Notes: generated by a model from the sequence alone, not told the origin. Counted from the first letter of the stretch, positions 34,008 through 43,666 are shown. The stretch: 54,636 nucleotides of DNA from Vibrio jasicida CAIM 1864 = LMG 25398 (GCF_000400365.1 NZ_BAOG01000111.1:1-54636), one strand, 5' to 3'. Program-made: numbers and translations.

Positions 34008-35012
34008 TCACGCTCGTTTGGCACGCTTGTTTTGATACATTACCACATCAGCTTGTTGGATAAGCTGCTCTAACACTGCACGTTCACTCGCTAAACTACA
34101 AGCCCAACCAATACTTGCCCTAACTGAATATTCTTCTAAATGACAGATTTGGTTGAGCTCCGCTTCTAAACGGATACCAAACTCTTGATAAGCGCGATCA
34201 TCAGCAAAGCAGCTAAAGCCAACAAACTCATCCCCTCCATATCTCCCTATCACTGAACATGAACGAAAGACCTGCTTTAAATGCTCAGCCACTAAAATAA
34301 GCACTTGGTCACCCGCTTCATGACCAAAACGATCGTTGATGTACTTAAATTCATCGATATCGACAAAAAAGCAACCGACAACGGCATTCCGCCCACATTC
34401 ACCATTCACTTTGTGGTCAACCTCGGCCAACAAAGCTCGACGATTGAAGCAGTGAGTTAATGAATCTCGACTTGCATGAAAGTGGAGCTGCTCTTCCAGG
34501 CGAAACTTCTCCAATGCAATCGCATACAAAGCCGCAAGCATTTCTAGTACTTCAATTTCATAAGGGTGCGGTGTTGACGGCTCAGTACTGTAGACCGCGA
34601 ATGTACCAAGCACATGACCATCGGAAGCAATAATAGGGACAGACCAACAAGCCCGGAGTTGAGCCTGCTGAGTAAGTTTAAGAAAAGCCGCCCAGTTAAC
34701 ATGATGATCAATATCACTCACTACAACGGTTTGCTTTAAAAATGCGGCAGCCCCACAAGAACCAATATCAGGTCCAATAGGAACGCCTTCAATCGCTTGG
34801 TTATAAAAATCAGGCAAATGCGGGGCAAACTCTAAATGAAGTGTGTTTGTATCTGGCTGTAATCGTAATATTGAAGCTTGCCTCTTTCCGAACAAATGTT
34901 CACTTAACTCAATCACTTCATGATTAAGTTTATCGCGACTCATCCCAAGAGCAAGCTTACCTAAAAGACGATTGACTGCTCGGTGAGCATCTAACAGTCT
35001 ATCTTTATCCAT
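34008..35012 (-). CDS. Diguanylate cyclase with GAF domain
   Basis: A 334-residue protein with an N-terminal GAF sensor (about 20-165; SCGAAAFLKQTVVVSDI and ACWSVPIIASDGHVLGTFAVYS are its core strands) and a C-terminal GGDEF domain. The active site is GGDEF at 259-263, so it should make cyclic di-GMP from GTP. The metal-binding aspartate is present in FVDIDEF. The inhibitory I-site, RxxD five residues before GGDEF, reads R250-S-C-S, so product inhibition may be weak. There are no membrane helices. It stands alone with a 296-bp upstream region. Confidence 0.9.
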   Translation of the reverse strand: MDKDRLLDAHRAVNRLLGKLALGMSRDKLNHEVIELSEHLFGKRQASILRLQPDTNTLHLEFAPHLPDFYNQAIEGVPIGPDIGSCGAAAFLKQTVVVSDIDHHVNWAAFLKLTQQAQLRACWSVPIIASDGHVLGTFAVYSTEPSTPHPYEIEVLEMLAALYAIALEKFRLEEQLHFHASRDSLTHCFNRRALLAEVDHKVNGECGRNAVVGCFFVDIDEFKYINDRFGHEAGDQVLILVAEHLKQVFRSCSVIGRYGGDEFVGFSCFADDRAYQEFGIRLEAELNQICHLEEYSVRASIGWACSLASERAVLEQLIQQADVVMYQNKRAKRA

Positions 35013-35308
35013 CGTACTGCGTATTCACATTGTTATTATGTTTGTTAGCTAGGAATATAATAAATCTATTAATATTACACAGGTAGCTAACTCACATTAT
35101 GCGCACGCGACACTATAAAAGATCACATACTGATCTTCGGATATTTCCCCTTTGATCAGCGATCACCCCTTAAAAGAATATTTATATAACCACATACCGA
35201 AAGCATAAGTTACATATTCTGTCCCTCAATTTTATTCAGAACTAAAAACTACACTTTCGAACCAAAAACCACGATAACAGGATTTAATAAAAAGATCAGA
35301 ATCCAAAT

Positions 35309-36178
35309 TTAGCGTATTACATCGGTGTGCATTTCGATAGTTTGTGAGTCTATTTCCACTAGTGTGACTAGGATAGAACCAAAGTCACTCAAATGACTCG
35401 CATGCGTTCCCCCACAAGGGATGACAGCGATTTCTCCTTCGCCTAAATCACATTGCCAATAACGTGAGTCCGTGAGGTGTTCCCCATGGCAATCAACAGT
35501 GATCGCAGCGTCTCTTTTTAACCAATCCCCCAACAGAACATTCACCTGTTGTTCGATACTTTTCAGGTCAGACAGCATATCTGCACTGTTTAAACCCCTT
35601 TTGCGGAGTGTTTTGCCTAAACGATACGTATCCAGACATTTGTCTTGGGTGACAAAACTGGTTTCTTGCGCATAGCTATTGAAATCGTAGTTACCATGCG
35701 GGTCTTTACGGTCAGCATCTTTACGCCAATAGTTCTGCGCCAGCACCTTATTGAGCGCAAGATATGTGATGTGTCCTGCGCTATGACCGCGACTTAGAGA
35801 CAGTTGGTATTCTTTGTCTACTTCCAGCAACGCAATATCACCAGCATCAAACGTATCGGTGAATGGCAAGACATGCACTACAACAAACGCCCACCCTTCC
35901 GTATCACGTTTTACCGGAATAGCTTGGCCAATATATAACTCGCCGCTTGCTAGTTCTACAGCACCAACTTGGCAGTCAACCACTTCAAACTTCATGCCTT
36001 TTATAGTGAGTGTGCCTTTATCCGCTGGATGATCTGGCCAAATATGGCTGACTGGATGAAAAGGCGTGACATCAGTAACAACATGGGTAGCTTCTGATGT
36101 AGATTGAACAAATTGTACGTGCGCCTCTAACTGCCAAGTTTGGTGACAGAAACGCGTCTTGGTTGCTGTGATTGTCAT
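35309..36178 (-). CDS. AlaX-type alanyl-tRNA editing protein
   Basis: A 289-residue free-standing editing-domain protein related to AlaRS, which hydrolyses Ser-tRNA(Ala) or Gly-tRNA(Ala). The zinc ligands are visible as the GHSAGH motif and as CGGTH near the C terminus. The N-terminal beta-barrel (HVVTDVTPFHPV) is also present. I start at MTITATK (36178) because the upstream extension of the frame would run through the der terminator hairpin. Gene context next to der is unremarkable; it has its own start and no terminator of its own was found. Confidence 0.8.
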   Translation of the reverse strand: MTITATKTRFCHQTWQLEAHVQFVQSTSEATHVVTDVTPFHPVSHIWPDHPADKGTLTIKGMKFEVVDCQVGAVELASGELYIGQAIPVKRDTEGWAFVVVHVLPFTDTFDAGDIALLEVDKEYQLSLSRGHSAGHITYLALNKVLAQNYWRKDADRKDPHGNYDFNSYAQETSFVTQDKCLDTYRLGKTLRKRGLNSADMLSDLKSIEQQVNVLLGDWLKRDAAITVDCHGEHLTDSRYWQCDLGEGEIAVIPCGGTHASHLSDFGSILVTLVEIDSQTIEMHTDVIR

Positions 36179-36210
36179 GTGTTGATTACTTCTTATGAAA
36201 GCTTCGAATA

Positions 36211-36240
36211 AAAAAATACCCAAGTCGAAACTTGGGTATT
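36211..36240 (-). terminator. Terminator after der
   Basis: Stem AATACCCAAGT / ACTTGGGTATT (36215-36225, 36230-36240), with a T run on the minus strand, between der and the AlaX-like gene. Confidence 0.85.
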
Positions 36241-36257
36241 CATAAAATCTTAGGCGA

Positions 36258-37754
36258 TTACTTGTTGCGGTTCTTCACTGCAGACATCATACGTTTGCGC
36301 TTACGCTCTTGAGAAAGAGTCAGCTTGCCACCACGGTTTTCGTACGGGTTATCGCTGTTCTGGAAGTTAATACGGATTGGTGTACCCATGATTTCCAGAG
36401 ACTTACGGAAGTAGTTCATCAAGTAACGTTTGTACGAATCAGGTAGATCGCGAACCATGTTACCGTGAACAACCACGATTGGTGGGTTGTAACCACCCGC
36501 GTGTGCGTATTTAAGCTTAATACGACGGCCACGAACCATAGGCGGTTGGTGATCGTCTGTTGCCATCTTCATGATACGAGTAAGAACAGATGTACCTACA
36601 CGTGTCGTTGCCGACTTGTAAGCTTCTTGAATCGACTCGAACAAGTGACCAACGCCAGTACCGTGCAATGCAGAGATAAAGTGAATACGTGCAAAATCAA
36701 CGAAGCCTAAACGGCGATCGAGTTCTTTCTTCACATTCTCTTTTACATCGTTATCCAGACCGTCCCACTTGTTTACCGCTAGTACGATTGAACGACCAGC
36801 ATTCAGTGCGAAGCCAAGTAGGCTAAGATCTTGGTCAGAAATGTTTTCACGCGCGTCGATAACCAATAGAACCACGTTTGCATCTTCTACGGCTTTCAGC
36901 GTTTTAACAACAGAGAATTTTTCTACTGTTTCGTTGATACGACCACGACGACGTACGCCCGCAGTATCGATCAGCACATACTCACGACCATCACGTTCCA
37001 TTGGAATGTAGATAGAGTCACGAGTGGTTCCTGGCATGTCATATACCACTACACGTTCTTCACCAAGAATACGGTTAGTCAGCGTTGATTTACCTACGTT
37101 TGGACGACCAATAATTGCCAGTTTGATTGGCTGGTCTTGCAAACGTTTGAACTCAGCTTCTGCGTCTTCTTCGGTGTAATCTTCGATCGCTAACTCTTCA
37201 TCTTCGAATTCAGTCAGATCTTCAATCTCACCTTCTTCAGATTCACTTGCCAGTAGATCATCGAAAAATGGCGCTAATGCACGCTCTAGCAATGCCGTTA
37301 CACCACGACCGTGTGCCGCAGCGATTTGGTACATATCGTCAACACCAAGTTGCCAGAAATCGGCACATGCGGCGTCAGCATCAATACCATCGATTTTGTT
37401 TACTACCAACATCGCTGGCTTTTCGATTTTACGCAGATGCGCAGCAATCGCTTCATCCGATGGTGTTAGTCCAGCACGACCGTCAACAAGGAACAGCACT
37501 ACGTCAGCTTCATCAATAGCCGCTAACGATTGTTCTGCCATCTTTGTTTCTACGCCTTCTTCCGTACCATCAATACCACCGGTATCAATAACGATGAATT
37601 CGTGTTCCTCACCAAGGCGAGCTTGGCCATATTTACGGTCACGCGTTAGGCCAGGGAAGTCCGCAACCAACGCATCACGAGTACGAGTCAATCGGTTAAA
37701 TAGCGTAGATTTACCTACGTTTGGACGCCCCACAAGAGCAACAACAGGTACCAT
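36258..37754 (-). CDS. der: Ribosome-associated GTPase Der (EngA)
   Basis: A 498-residue double-GTPase needed for 50S subunit assembly. The two P-loops GRPNVGKST are at residues 8-16 and about 216-224, each followed by DTxG and NKxD motifs (NKIDG and NKWDG). An acidic linker (about 170-205, rich in E/D) separates them, and the C-terminal KH-like domain ends in the basic KRKRMM tail. It is the last gene of the bamB-der cluster and has a terminator after it. A possible attenuating hairpin lies between bamB and der. Confidence 0.97.
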   Translation of the reverse strand: MVPVVALVGRPNVGKSTLFNRLTRTRDALVADFPGLTRDRKYGQARLGEEHEFIVIDTGGIDGTEEGVETKMAEQSLAAIDEADVVLFLVDGRAGLTPSDEAIAAHLRKIEKPAMLVVNKIDGIDADAACADFWQLGVDDMYQIAAAHGRGVTALLERALAPFFDDLLASESEEGEIEDLTEFEDEELAIEDYTEEDAEAEFKRLQDQPIKLAIIGRPNVGKSTLTNRILGEERVVVYDMPGTTRDSIYIPMERDGREYVLIDTAGVRRRGRINETVEKFSVVKTLKAVEDANVVLLVIDARENISDQDLSLLGFALNAGRSIVLAVNKWDGLDNDVKENVKKELDRRLGFVDFARIHFISALHGTGVGHLFESIQEAYKSATTRVGTSVLTRIMKMATDDHQPPMVRGRRIKLKYAHAGGYNPPIVVVHGNMVRDLPDSYKRYLMNYFRKSLEIMGTPIRINFQNSDNPYENRGGKLTLSQERKRKRMMSAVKNRNK

Positions 37755-37884
37755 AACAACCTCTACAATAATCTTTCTTCTGTAGTTATAGGTAACGACT
37801 TGCCTAATGCCAAATCAAACCAGCTTTTTACCTATAACCACGTCAGGAATAACTGTTAATAAATAATAATTTCAAACAACAAAA

Positions 37885-37914
37885 CGGCCCCTAACTGTTA
37901 CCAGCCAGGAGCCG
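37885..37914 (-). terminator. Possible internal terminator/attenuator between bamB and der
   Basis: On the minus strand, arms CGGCTCC and GGGGCCG (one G-U pair) flank a 16-nt loop and are followed by TTTTGTTGTTTG. It would reduce read-through from bamB into der. Confidence 0.5.
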
Positions 37915-37935
37915 AATGTGAATTATATCACGATA

Positions 37936-39096
37936 TTATTCGTTAATGGTTAGTTTCTTTACATCGCCATTGCGAGTGGTAATCACGTAACCATCTGACA
38001 ACAAGGTTGGCCCTACAGCGAAACCACTGTCATCGACAAACTGTTGTGCGACGAACTCACCCGTTGAACGATCCATCCAGTGCAAGTAACCCAATGTATC
38101 ACCAACAACAAGATAGTTATCAACAAGGACAGGTGCTGTTAGCTGGCGGTACTCAAGCTTGCTGTTTTCCCAAAGCTCAGTACCACTACGAGCATCAACA
38201 GCGACCACATGATCTTTCTCTGTAATCACAAAGATACGACTACCATCTGTCGCAATATCTGTGGCTGATGAGTAGTTACGTTTCCAAATTGGGTTTGCGC
38301 TGCGCAAGTCGATAGCAATCAACTGACCGTTGTAACCAACAGTGAAAAGAGTACCGCCAAGAACGATAGGAGAAGAATCTACGTCAACCAGACGATCAAT
38401 CTCAGTTGCGCCTTTTGGTGTTCCAACTGGCTGTTGCCAAATCAACTGACCTCGTTCAACGATTGCCGCCGCAAGACGTCCATTCGCTGTACCCCAGAAT
38501 ACACCACCACCGATTGCAGTTGGTGTGCTATCGCCACGCAAGGTTAGGTTTGGAACTTCAGTGCTCAGTGCCCAACGTTGCTCACCAGTGCTTTCGTCAA
38601 GCGCAATGAGAGTGCCACGGCTAGTATTAACGATGATCAAACCTGAGTCTGCGATTGGCTTCGCCAATACTTCACCGCCAACTTCAATACGCCAAATCAC
38701 GTCACCAGTGTCTTGGTCAAGCGCGATCACTTCACCGTTTTCAGAACCAATATAAAGATTTTCGTAAGCCGCTGTAATACCGCCAGAAAGACGAGCAATC
38801 ACATCTTCTTCTAGATTTACTTGCCACTTCTGCTTGCCGTTTTCTGGGTCCAATGCTTTAACTAAACCATCACGACTAGCAACAAACAGAGTGTCATTGG
38901 CCATGACAGGAGACAGCTTAGAGAAGTAATGACCTACGCCATCTCCAATTGATGTACTCCATTCACTGCTTGGTGTGAACTGGCTATCTACCTGAGGCAG
39001 TGGAGCCATAACAATGGTGTCTTCCTCGCTAGCACAACCGGCAAGAATTCCCACTGTTAATGCCCCTAACAAGGCTTTCTTAAAGACTCTTTTCAT
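37936..39096 (-). CDS. bamB: Outer-membrane assembly lipoprotein BamB
   Basis: A 386-residue lipoprotein of the Bam complex. The signal sequence ends in a lipobox (LAGC, Cys21), and Ala/Ser follow, not Asp, so it should sort to the outer membrane. The rest is an eight-bladed PQQ-like beta-propeller with repeated W-x-x-x motifs (e.g. GKQKWQVNL, GDVIWRIEV, ANPIWKRNY, GTELWENSK). It scaffolds BamA in beta-barrel protein insertion. It follows yfgM by 12 bp in the hisS-yfgM-bamB-der order shared by gammaproteobacteria. Confidence 0.95.
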   Translation of the reverse strand: MKRVFKKALLGALTVGILAGCASEEDTIVMAPLPQVDSQFTPSSEWSTSIGDGVGHYFSKLSPVMANDTLFVASRDGLVKALDPENGKQKWQVNLEEDVIARLSGGITAAYENLYIGSENGEVIALDQDTGDVIWRIEVGGEVLAKPIADSGLIIVNTSRGTLIALDESTGEQRWALSTEVPNLTLRGDSTPTAIGGGVFWGTANGRLAAAIVERGQLIWQQPVGTPKGATEIDRLVDVDSSPIVLGGTLFTVGYNGQLIAIDLRSANPIWKRNYSSATDIATDGSRIFVITEKDHVVAVDARSGTELWENSKLEYRQLTAPVLVDNYLVVGDTLGYLHWMDRSTGEFVAQQFVDDSGFAVGPTLLSDGYVITTRNGDVKKLTINE

Positions 39097-39108
39097 CCAA
39101 TGCGGTCC

Positions 39109-39723
39109 TTATTTCGCCAGATCGTCCAATTTCATTTGTAGCGTCGGGCTAGCATCTGCTGCTTGCTGAGCTTCCGTGTAAGCTGCGTATGCCGCTTCTT
39201 TGTCACCTTGACGAAGTGCGATATCACCACGAAGTTCTGCAATACGACCAGTCCATGCTGCATCTGTTACTTTGCTTAGCTCAGCATTTGCTGCGTCAAA
39301 GTTGCCCATTTCCGCTTCAATGCGCGCAATACGGTAGCTGATAAGTGGAGTTAGCGCGGCATCTTTCGTGTTGCTTTGAGCCCATTTCAATTGCTCAAGC
39401 GCAGCGGCAAGATCTTTTGCATCAACCTGAACTTTTGCTAATTGAAGTGCAGCAAGTACTGAGTACTCTTTCACTTTGTTTGAATCAATGAACGCTTGAA
39501 TATCTGTTTGAGCATCTGCGCCTTTCGTTTGCAAAGCATTCATCGCTGTTGTGTAGCTTTGAGAAGCTGCTTCACTCGCCTGAACGACAGAATCCTGATA
39601 GTAACGCCAGCCAAATAGACCACCTAAACCAACAACCGCACCGATGATGACGGCTTTGCCGTTTTCCTTCCACCAGTCTTTAATGGCTTCAACTTGTTGT
39701 TCTTCAGTATCGTAAAGTTCCAC
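39109..39723 (-). CDS. yfgM: YfgM-family periplasmic TPR protein
   Basis: A 204-residue inner-membrane protein. A short cytoplasmic N terminus (ELYDTEEQQVEAIKDWWKEN) is followed by one membrane helix (about 23-42) and a periplasmic TPR-like helical domain with Ala/Asp-rich repeats. The E. coli homologue works with PpiD and SecYEG as a periplasmic chaperone. It is the gene between hisS and bamB, as in E. coli. Confidence 0.9.
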   Translation of the reverse strand: MELYDTEEQQVEAIKDWWKENGKAVIIGAVVGLGGLFGWRYYQDSVVQASEAASQSYTTAMNALQTKGADAQTDIQAFIDSNKVKEYSVLAALQLAKVQVDAKDLAAALEQLKWAQSNTKDAALTPLISYRIARIEAEMGNFDAANAELSKVTDAAWTGRIAELRGDIALRQGDKEAAYAAYTEAQQAADASPTLQMKLDDLAK

Positions 39724-39848
39724 TTCCTGTCCTCTTAAAACATGTAAATGGCAGCAAGGGCTACCATTGCTCCTATTCGTCGAAAGGCTCCTATCTTGGG
39801 AGCCTCGTTATTACAAATTAGGATATAATCTTTAGCTTATTAAAAGAC

Positions 39849-41117
39849 TTAGATAAGTGCTGCGATCTTCTCAGCAACTTCTGCTTGATTGTAAGTCTCT
39901 TGCTCACCACCAACCAAATCTTTTAGTACTACGGTATTATCCGCAACTTCGTTTTCGCCCAGCACTAATGCTACAACAGCACCGACTTTGTCTGCGCGTT
40001 TAAACTGTTTCTTGAAGTTACCACCACCGAAGTGATTCATCACACGAACACCAGGAACAGCTTCACGAAGCTGTTCTGCTAGCTTCATGCCTACCATCAT
40101 TGTGCCTTCGCCAGCTGTCACTACGTAAACATCAACACTTCGACGAACATCTGTTAGCTCTAGTGTTTCTAGCATCAAAACAAGACGCTCTAGACCCATT
40201 GCAAAACCAACTGCTGGTGTTGCACTGCCACCTAATTGTTCTACAAGGCCATCGTAACGACCACCGCCACATACTGTGCCTTGAGCACCTAAGCTCTCAG
40301 TGATCCACTCAAACACCGTACGATTGTAGTAATCCAGACCACGAACTAGACGCTCGTTAACTGTGTATTCGATACCTGCAGCGTCTAAAAGTTCACATAG
40401 ACCTGCGAAGTGTGCTTTAGATTCTTCACCTAAGTACTCAGAAAGACGAGGTGCATCGCCTAAAATAGCCTGAACGTCAGGGTTCTTCGTATCCAGAACT
40501 CGCAGTGGGTTCGTGTGCATACGACGCTTACAATCTTCGTCTAGCACATCGATATGTTGCTCAAGGAACGCAACCAGTGCCGTGCGGTAGTCTGCGCGAT
40601 CTTCTTGAGAACCGATAGAGTTAAGCTCAAGACGAACATGTTCATGGATACCCAGCTCACGCCATAGACGTGCTGTCATCATGATAAGCTCAGCATCAAC
40701 ATCTGGACCATTTAGACCGAACACCTCAACACCACACTGGTGGAATTGACGGTAACGACCTTTCTGCGGGCGTTCATGGCGGAACATTGGTCCCATGTAC
40801 CATAGACGTTGTTCGTCACGGTTGATCAGGCTATTTTGAATACATGCACGTACACAGCCCGCTGTACCTTCAGGGCGAAGTGTTAGGCTGTCTCCGTTAC
40901 GATCATCAAAGGTGTACATTTCTTTTGAAACGACGTCTGTCTCTTCACCAACCGCGCGGCTGAATAGGTTTGTTTCTTCAACGATTGGCATGCGCACTTC
41001 GTTGTAGCCGTATGCACTCACGGTACTTTTTACTGCGTTTTCAAGTTTCTGCCACAGCGGAGACTGAGTTGGAAGGCAGTCGTTCATGCCTCGGATTGCT
41101 TGGATTTTCTTTGCCAC
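39849..41117 (-). CDS. hisS: Histidyl-tRNA synthetase
   Basis: A 422-residue class II aminoacyl-tRNA synthetase. The histidine-A motif region (GLDYYNRTVFEW, then GGGRYDGL) is intact. Motif 2 (FRHERPQKGRYRQFHQCGVE) and motif 3 (GFAMGLERLVLML) can be seen, and the C-terminal anticodon-binding domain is complete. Length equals the usual HisRS size. The preceding ispG gene lies 55 bp upstream. Confidence 0.97.
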   Translation of the reverse strand: MAKKIQAIRGMNDCLPTQSPLWQKLENAVKSTVSAYGYNEVRMPIVEETNLFSRAVGEETDVVSKEMYTFDDRNGDSLTLRPEGTAGCVRACIQNSLINRDEQRLWYMGPMFRHERPQKGRYRQFHQCGVEVFGLNGPDVDAELIMMTARLWRELGIHEHVRLELNSIGSQEDRADYRTALVAFLEQHIDVLDEDCKRRMHTNPLRVLDTKNPDVQAILGDAPRLSEYLGEESKAHFAGLCELLDAAGIEYTVNERLVRGLDYYNRTVFEWITESLGAQGTVCGGGRYDGLVEQLGGSATPAVGFAMGLERLVLMLETLELTDVRRSVDVYVVTAGEGTMMVGMKLAEQLREAVPGVRVMNHFGGGNFKKQFKRADKVGAVVALVLGENEVADNTVVLKDLVGGEQETYNQAEVAEKIAALI

Positions 41118-41172
41118 AATTATTACCGTCGCTTAGTAACCCGAGCACACTTAGCGTGCTCAAGCTATGAGA

Positions 41173-42291
41173 TTAATCTTCTTGTTTGATATCGATGCGG
41201 TTAGCTTGGTCTAATACAGACGCTTTCGCACGGATTTTCGCTTCTAGCTGATTCACTAGATCATCGTTGTCAAAACGCTCTTTCTGACGTTTGCCGTCTT
41301 CGTAGAATGCGCTCTTCTTATTGCTGCCAGCTAGACCTAGGTGTGAAACCTCAGCTTCACCTGGACCGTTTACGACACAACCGATGATAGACACATCCAT
41401 AGGTGTGATGATGTCTTCTAGACGCTCTTCCAATGCGTTAACTGTGTTAATCACGTCGAACTCCTGACGTGAACAGCTTGGACAAGCAATAAAGTTGATG
41501 CCACGTGAGCGAATACGCAGAGACTTAAGAATATCAAAGCCAACTTTGATCTCTTCTACTGGATCTGCCGCCAATGAGATACGTAACGTATCACCGATGC
41601 CTTCAGCCAAAAGCATACCAAGACCAACCGATGACTTAACAGCACCAGCTCTTGCACCACCGGCTTCGGTGATACCTAGGTGTAGTGGCTGGTCAATCTG
41701 TTTTGCCAATAGACGGTATGAATCCACCGCTAGGAACACATCTGACGCTTTCACACTGACTTTGAACTGGTCAAAGTTAAGACGGTCTAGATGATCCACG
41801 TGACGCATCGCCGACTCGACCAATGCCTCTGGCGTTGGCTCACCGTATTTCATTTGCAGATCTTTTTCCAAAGAACCACCGTTTACACCAATACGGATAG
41901 GGATGTTTTTGTCACGGGCACAATCAACAACAGAGCGAATACGCTCTTCGTTTCCGATGTTACCTGGGTTGATACGCAAACAATCAACACCGTACTCTGC
42001 CACTTTCAGGGCGATACGGTAGTCAAAGTGAATGTCCGCAACTAACGGCACAGACACTTGCTGTTTGATGAGCTTAAAAGCTTCCGCTGCATCCATAGTA
42101 GGAACAGAAACACGTACAATGTCTGCACCCACTTTTTCTAATGCTCGGATTTGTTCGACTGTAGCTTCCACATCAGTCGTGCGAGTGTTTGTCATTGACT
42201 GTACAGCAATCGGTGCACCATCACCAATTGGCACATCACCCACATAAATACGCGTCGATTTACGACGAATAATTGGAGATTCGTGTTGCAT
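41173..42291 (-). CDS. ispG: 4-hydroxy-3-methylbut-2-enyl diphosphate synthase
   Basis: A 372-residue [4Fe-4S] enzyme for the penultimate step of the MEP isoprenoid pathway. The N-terminal TIM barrel begins RKSTRIYVGDVPIGD, and the C-terminal iron-sulfur domain has cysteines in CPSCSR and CVVNGPGE with a conserved Glu. Matured clusters come from the isc system encoded further right. The start codon is 5 bp after the stop of rodZ, implying co-transcription. Confidence 0.97.
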   Translation of the reverse strand: MQHESPIIRRKSTRIYVGDVPIGDGAPIAVQSMTNTRTTDVEATVEQIRALEKVGADIVRVSVPTMDAAEAFKLIKQQVSVPLVADIHFDYRIALKVAEYGVDCLRINPGNIGNEERIRSVVDCARDKNIPIRIGVNGGSLEKDLQMKYGEPTPEALVESAMRHVDHLDRLNFDQFKVSVKASDVFLAVDSYRLLAKQIDQPLHLGITEAGGARAGAVKSSVGLGMLLAEGIGDTLRISLAADPVEEIKVGFDILKSLRIRSRGINFIACPSCSRQEFDVINTVNALEERLEDIITPMDVSIIGCVVNGPGEAEVSHLGLAGSNKKSAFYEDGKRQKERFDNDDLVNQLEAKIRAKASVLDQANRIDIKQED

Positions 42292-42296
42292 AATAT

Positions 42297-43253
42297 TTAT
42301 AACGGTAAAGTGAATCTAGCGACTTTGCCTGAAGTATACCCAGAAAGGTCGACAGGTTCACTTGCAAATGTCATGGTTACGCCTTCTGGTGCGCCTAATA
42401 TCACTTTAAAAGGTGCTTTTCCGGCAAGTTCTACGTCTTGACCCGGTTTACGGGTCCCGCTTACTAGCGTTTTGCCATTCGAGTCCTTAACCTGAATCCA
42501 GCAGTCTGCTTTAAACTTCATGGTTAATAACGTCATGCCCTCTGGCACAACAGGCGTCATTGGTTCTTGAGTTGCTTGAGCATCTTCGATGACCGCAACA
42601 GGCTCTTCTGCCACAGCTTCTGTCATCGTTTCTTCAGTTGTTGCTACCGCGCTTTCTGCTTTACTTACCGTCTCGTCAGCAGATGAAACGGCTTCAGCAA
42701 CTTCTACCACTGGCGCAACTTCCGCAGGCGTGCTTGCGATAAGTTCATCGGCACTCATTAGATCGATATCAGCATCGTCCGCTGTTTGTTCCGTTTCTGA
42801 ACTTGATTCTGTCACAACTTGAGCAAGGCTGTTTTCTTGCTGGTTCTGCCACCACCAAGCGCCAGAGATACCAGTAATCACAATCGCAATCGCCCATGTG
42901 AGCAGCATAATTCGGCTATTGTGTTTCTCGTGTTTGGTTTTACGAGAGAAACTTTGCATCTCTGTTTCTTGTGGCTTAACGTGAACTTCAGAAGTTTGCT
43001 CTAAAGCTGCCAAAACAATCTTTTCATCAAGCCCAACAAGCTTTGCATAAGAACGTAAGTAACCACGAGTAAACGTAGTAACTTGCTGTGCTTCAAATCG
43101 ATTACTTTCAATATCTTCAATAACAGAAACGCGAAGTCTTAGGCGATCAGCAACATGCTTCTGAGTCATCCCTAGAGATTCGCGTTTGTTTTTTAGTAAC
43201 GTGCCAGCTTCCATAGAAAGCGGGACTTCATTGGTGTTTTCGTGTTCTGTCAT
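42297..43253 (-). CDS. rodZ: Cytoskeletal protein RodZ
   Basis: A 318-residue bitopic membrane protein that links MreB to the cell-wall elongation machinery. It has an N-terminal HTH_25 domain (about 15-85; LLKNKRESLGMTQKHVADRL), one membrane helix (about 115-132, with a WAIAIVITGISGAWWW run), a long acidic Ala/Glu/Thr-rich periplasmic linker (about 145-230) and a C-terminal DUF4115 beta domain. In E. coli it follows rlmN; here it has about 410 bp of upstream DNA and so probably its own promoter. It is upstream of ispG and hisS. Confidence 0.9.
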   Translation of the reverse strand: MTEHENTNEVPLSMEAGTLLKNKRESLGMTQKHVADRLRLRVSVIEDIESNRFEAQQVTTFTRGYLRSYAKLVGLDEKIVLAALEQTSEVHVKPQETEMQSFSRKTKHEKHNSRIMLLTWAIAIVITGISGAWWWQNQQENSLAQVVTESSSETEQTADDADIDLMSADELIASTPAEVAPVVEVAEAVSSADETVSKAESAVATTEETMTEAVAEEPVAVIEDAQATQEPMTPVVPEGMTLLTMKFKADCWIQVKDSNGKTLVSGTRKPGQDVELAGKAPFKVILGAPEGVTMTFASEPVDLSGYTSGKVARFTLPL

Positions 43254-43666
43254 AATGGCGGTATTTAATCTGTTTGGTGGCTAACACAGTTATTTATTTT
43301 CGTTTTTGTTCTTAAGCCTCACTTAAAGATAGCTAGCCTAAACGCGTTAACCAAAATAATCTTTTAGAAATTCTCAGTGTTCGGAGTATGAATGCTCGCT
43401 TGCAATGAATCAGCAAACGTAATTGAGAGAATACTGAGAATAGTCAGTGTCTTTGTTATATTTCGCTCACCATGATAAGCGAATGTATAAGGAAGACAAA
43501 AACTCTTTGCTCTCAAATTAACAGATAGCTCAAGCTTTTGTCCAAAAATTGACACAGCTAAGTAATATTTCTACTCACAACGCTGTGTCTATAAGGATAC
43601 AGTGTAGATATTACAAACAAAATAGCCAGAGCATAAGGCTCTGGCTATTCAAGAATTTGTTACAAC
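43254..43666. other. Gene-free gap between rlmN and rodZ
   Basis: About 413 bp with no convincing gene. A 63-codon minus-strand frame (43364-43555) shows no recognisable domain and lacks a ribosome-binding site. The right end holds the rlmN terminator (43621-43649). At 43551-43614 lie interleaved inverted repeats: GACACAGC/GCTGTGTC and GTAATAT..CTAC/GTAGATATTAC. Many Vibrio genomes carry a TPR gene pilW/pilF between these two genes; none is found here and no remnant could be seen. Confidence 0.6.
43621..43649 (-). terminator. Terminator after rlmN
   Basis: Stem AATAGCCAGAGC / GCTCTGGCTATT with a TTTTGTTTG tail on the minus strand. Confidence 0.9.

Noticed and set aside
36179..36223. N-terminal extension of the AlaX-like protein
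   Set aside because: The extra codons overlap the der terminator hairpin; the ATG at 36178 gives the family start.
43364..43555. 63-residue ORF on the minus strand between rlmN and rodZ
   Set aside because: It has no Shine-Dalgarno and no recognisable domain; treated as chance frame.
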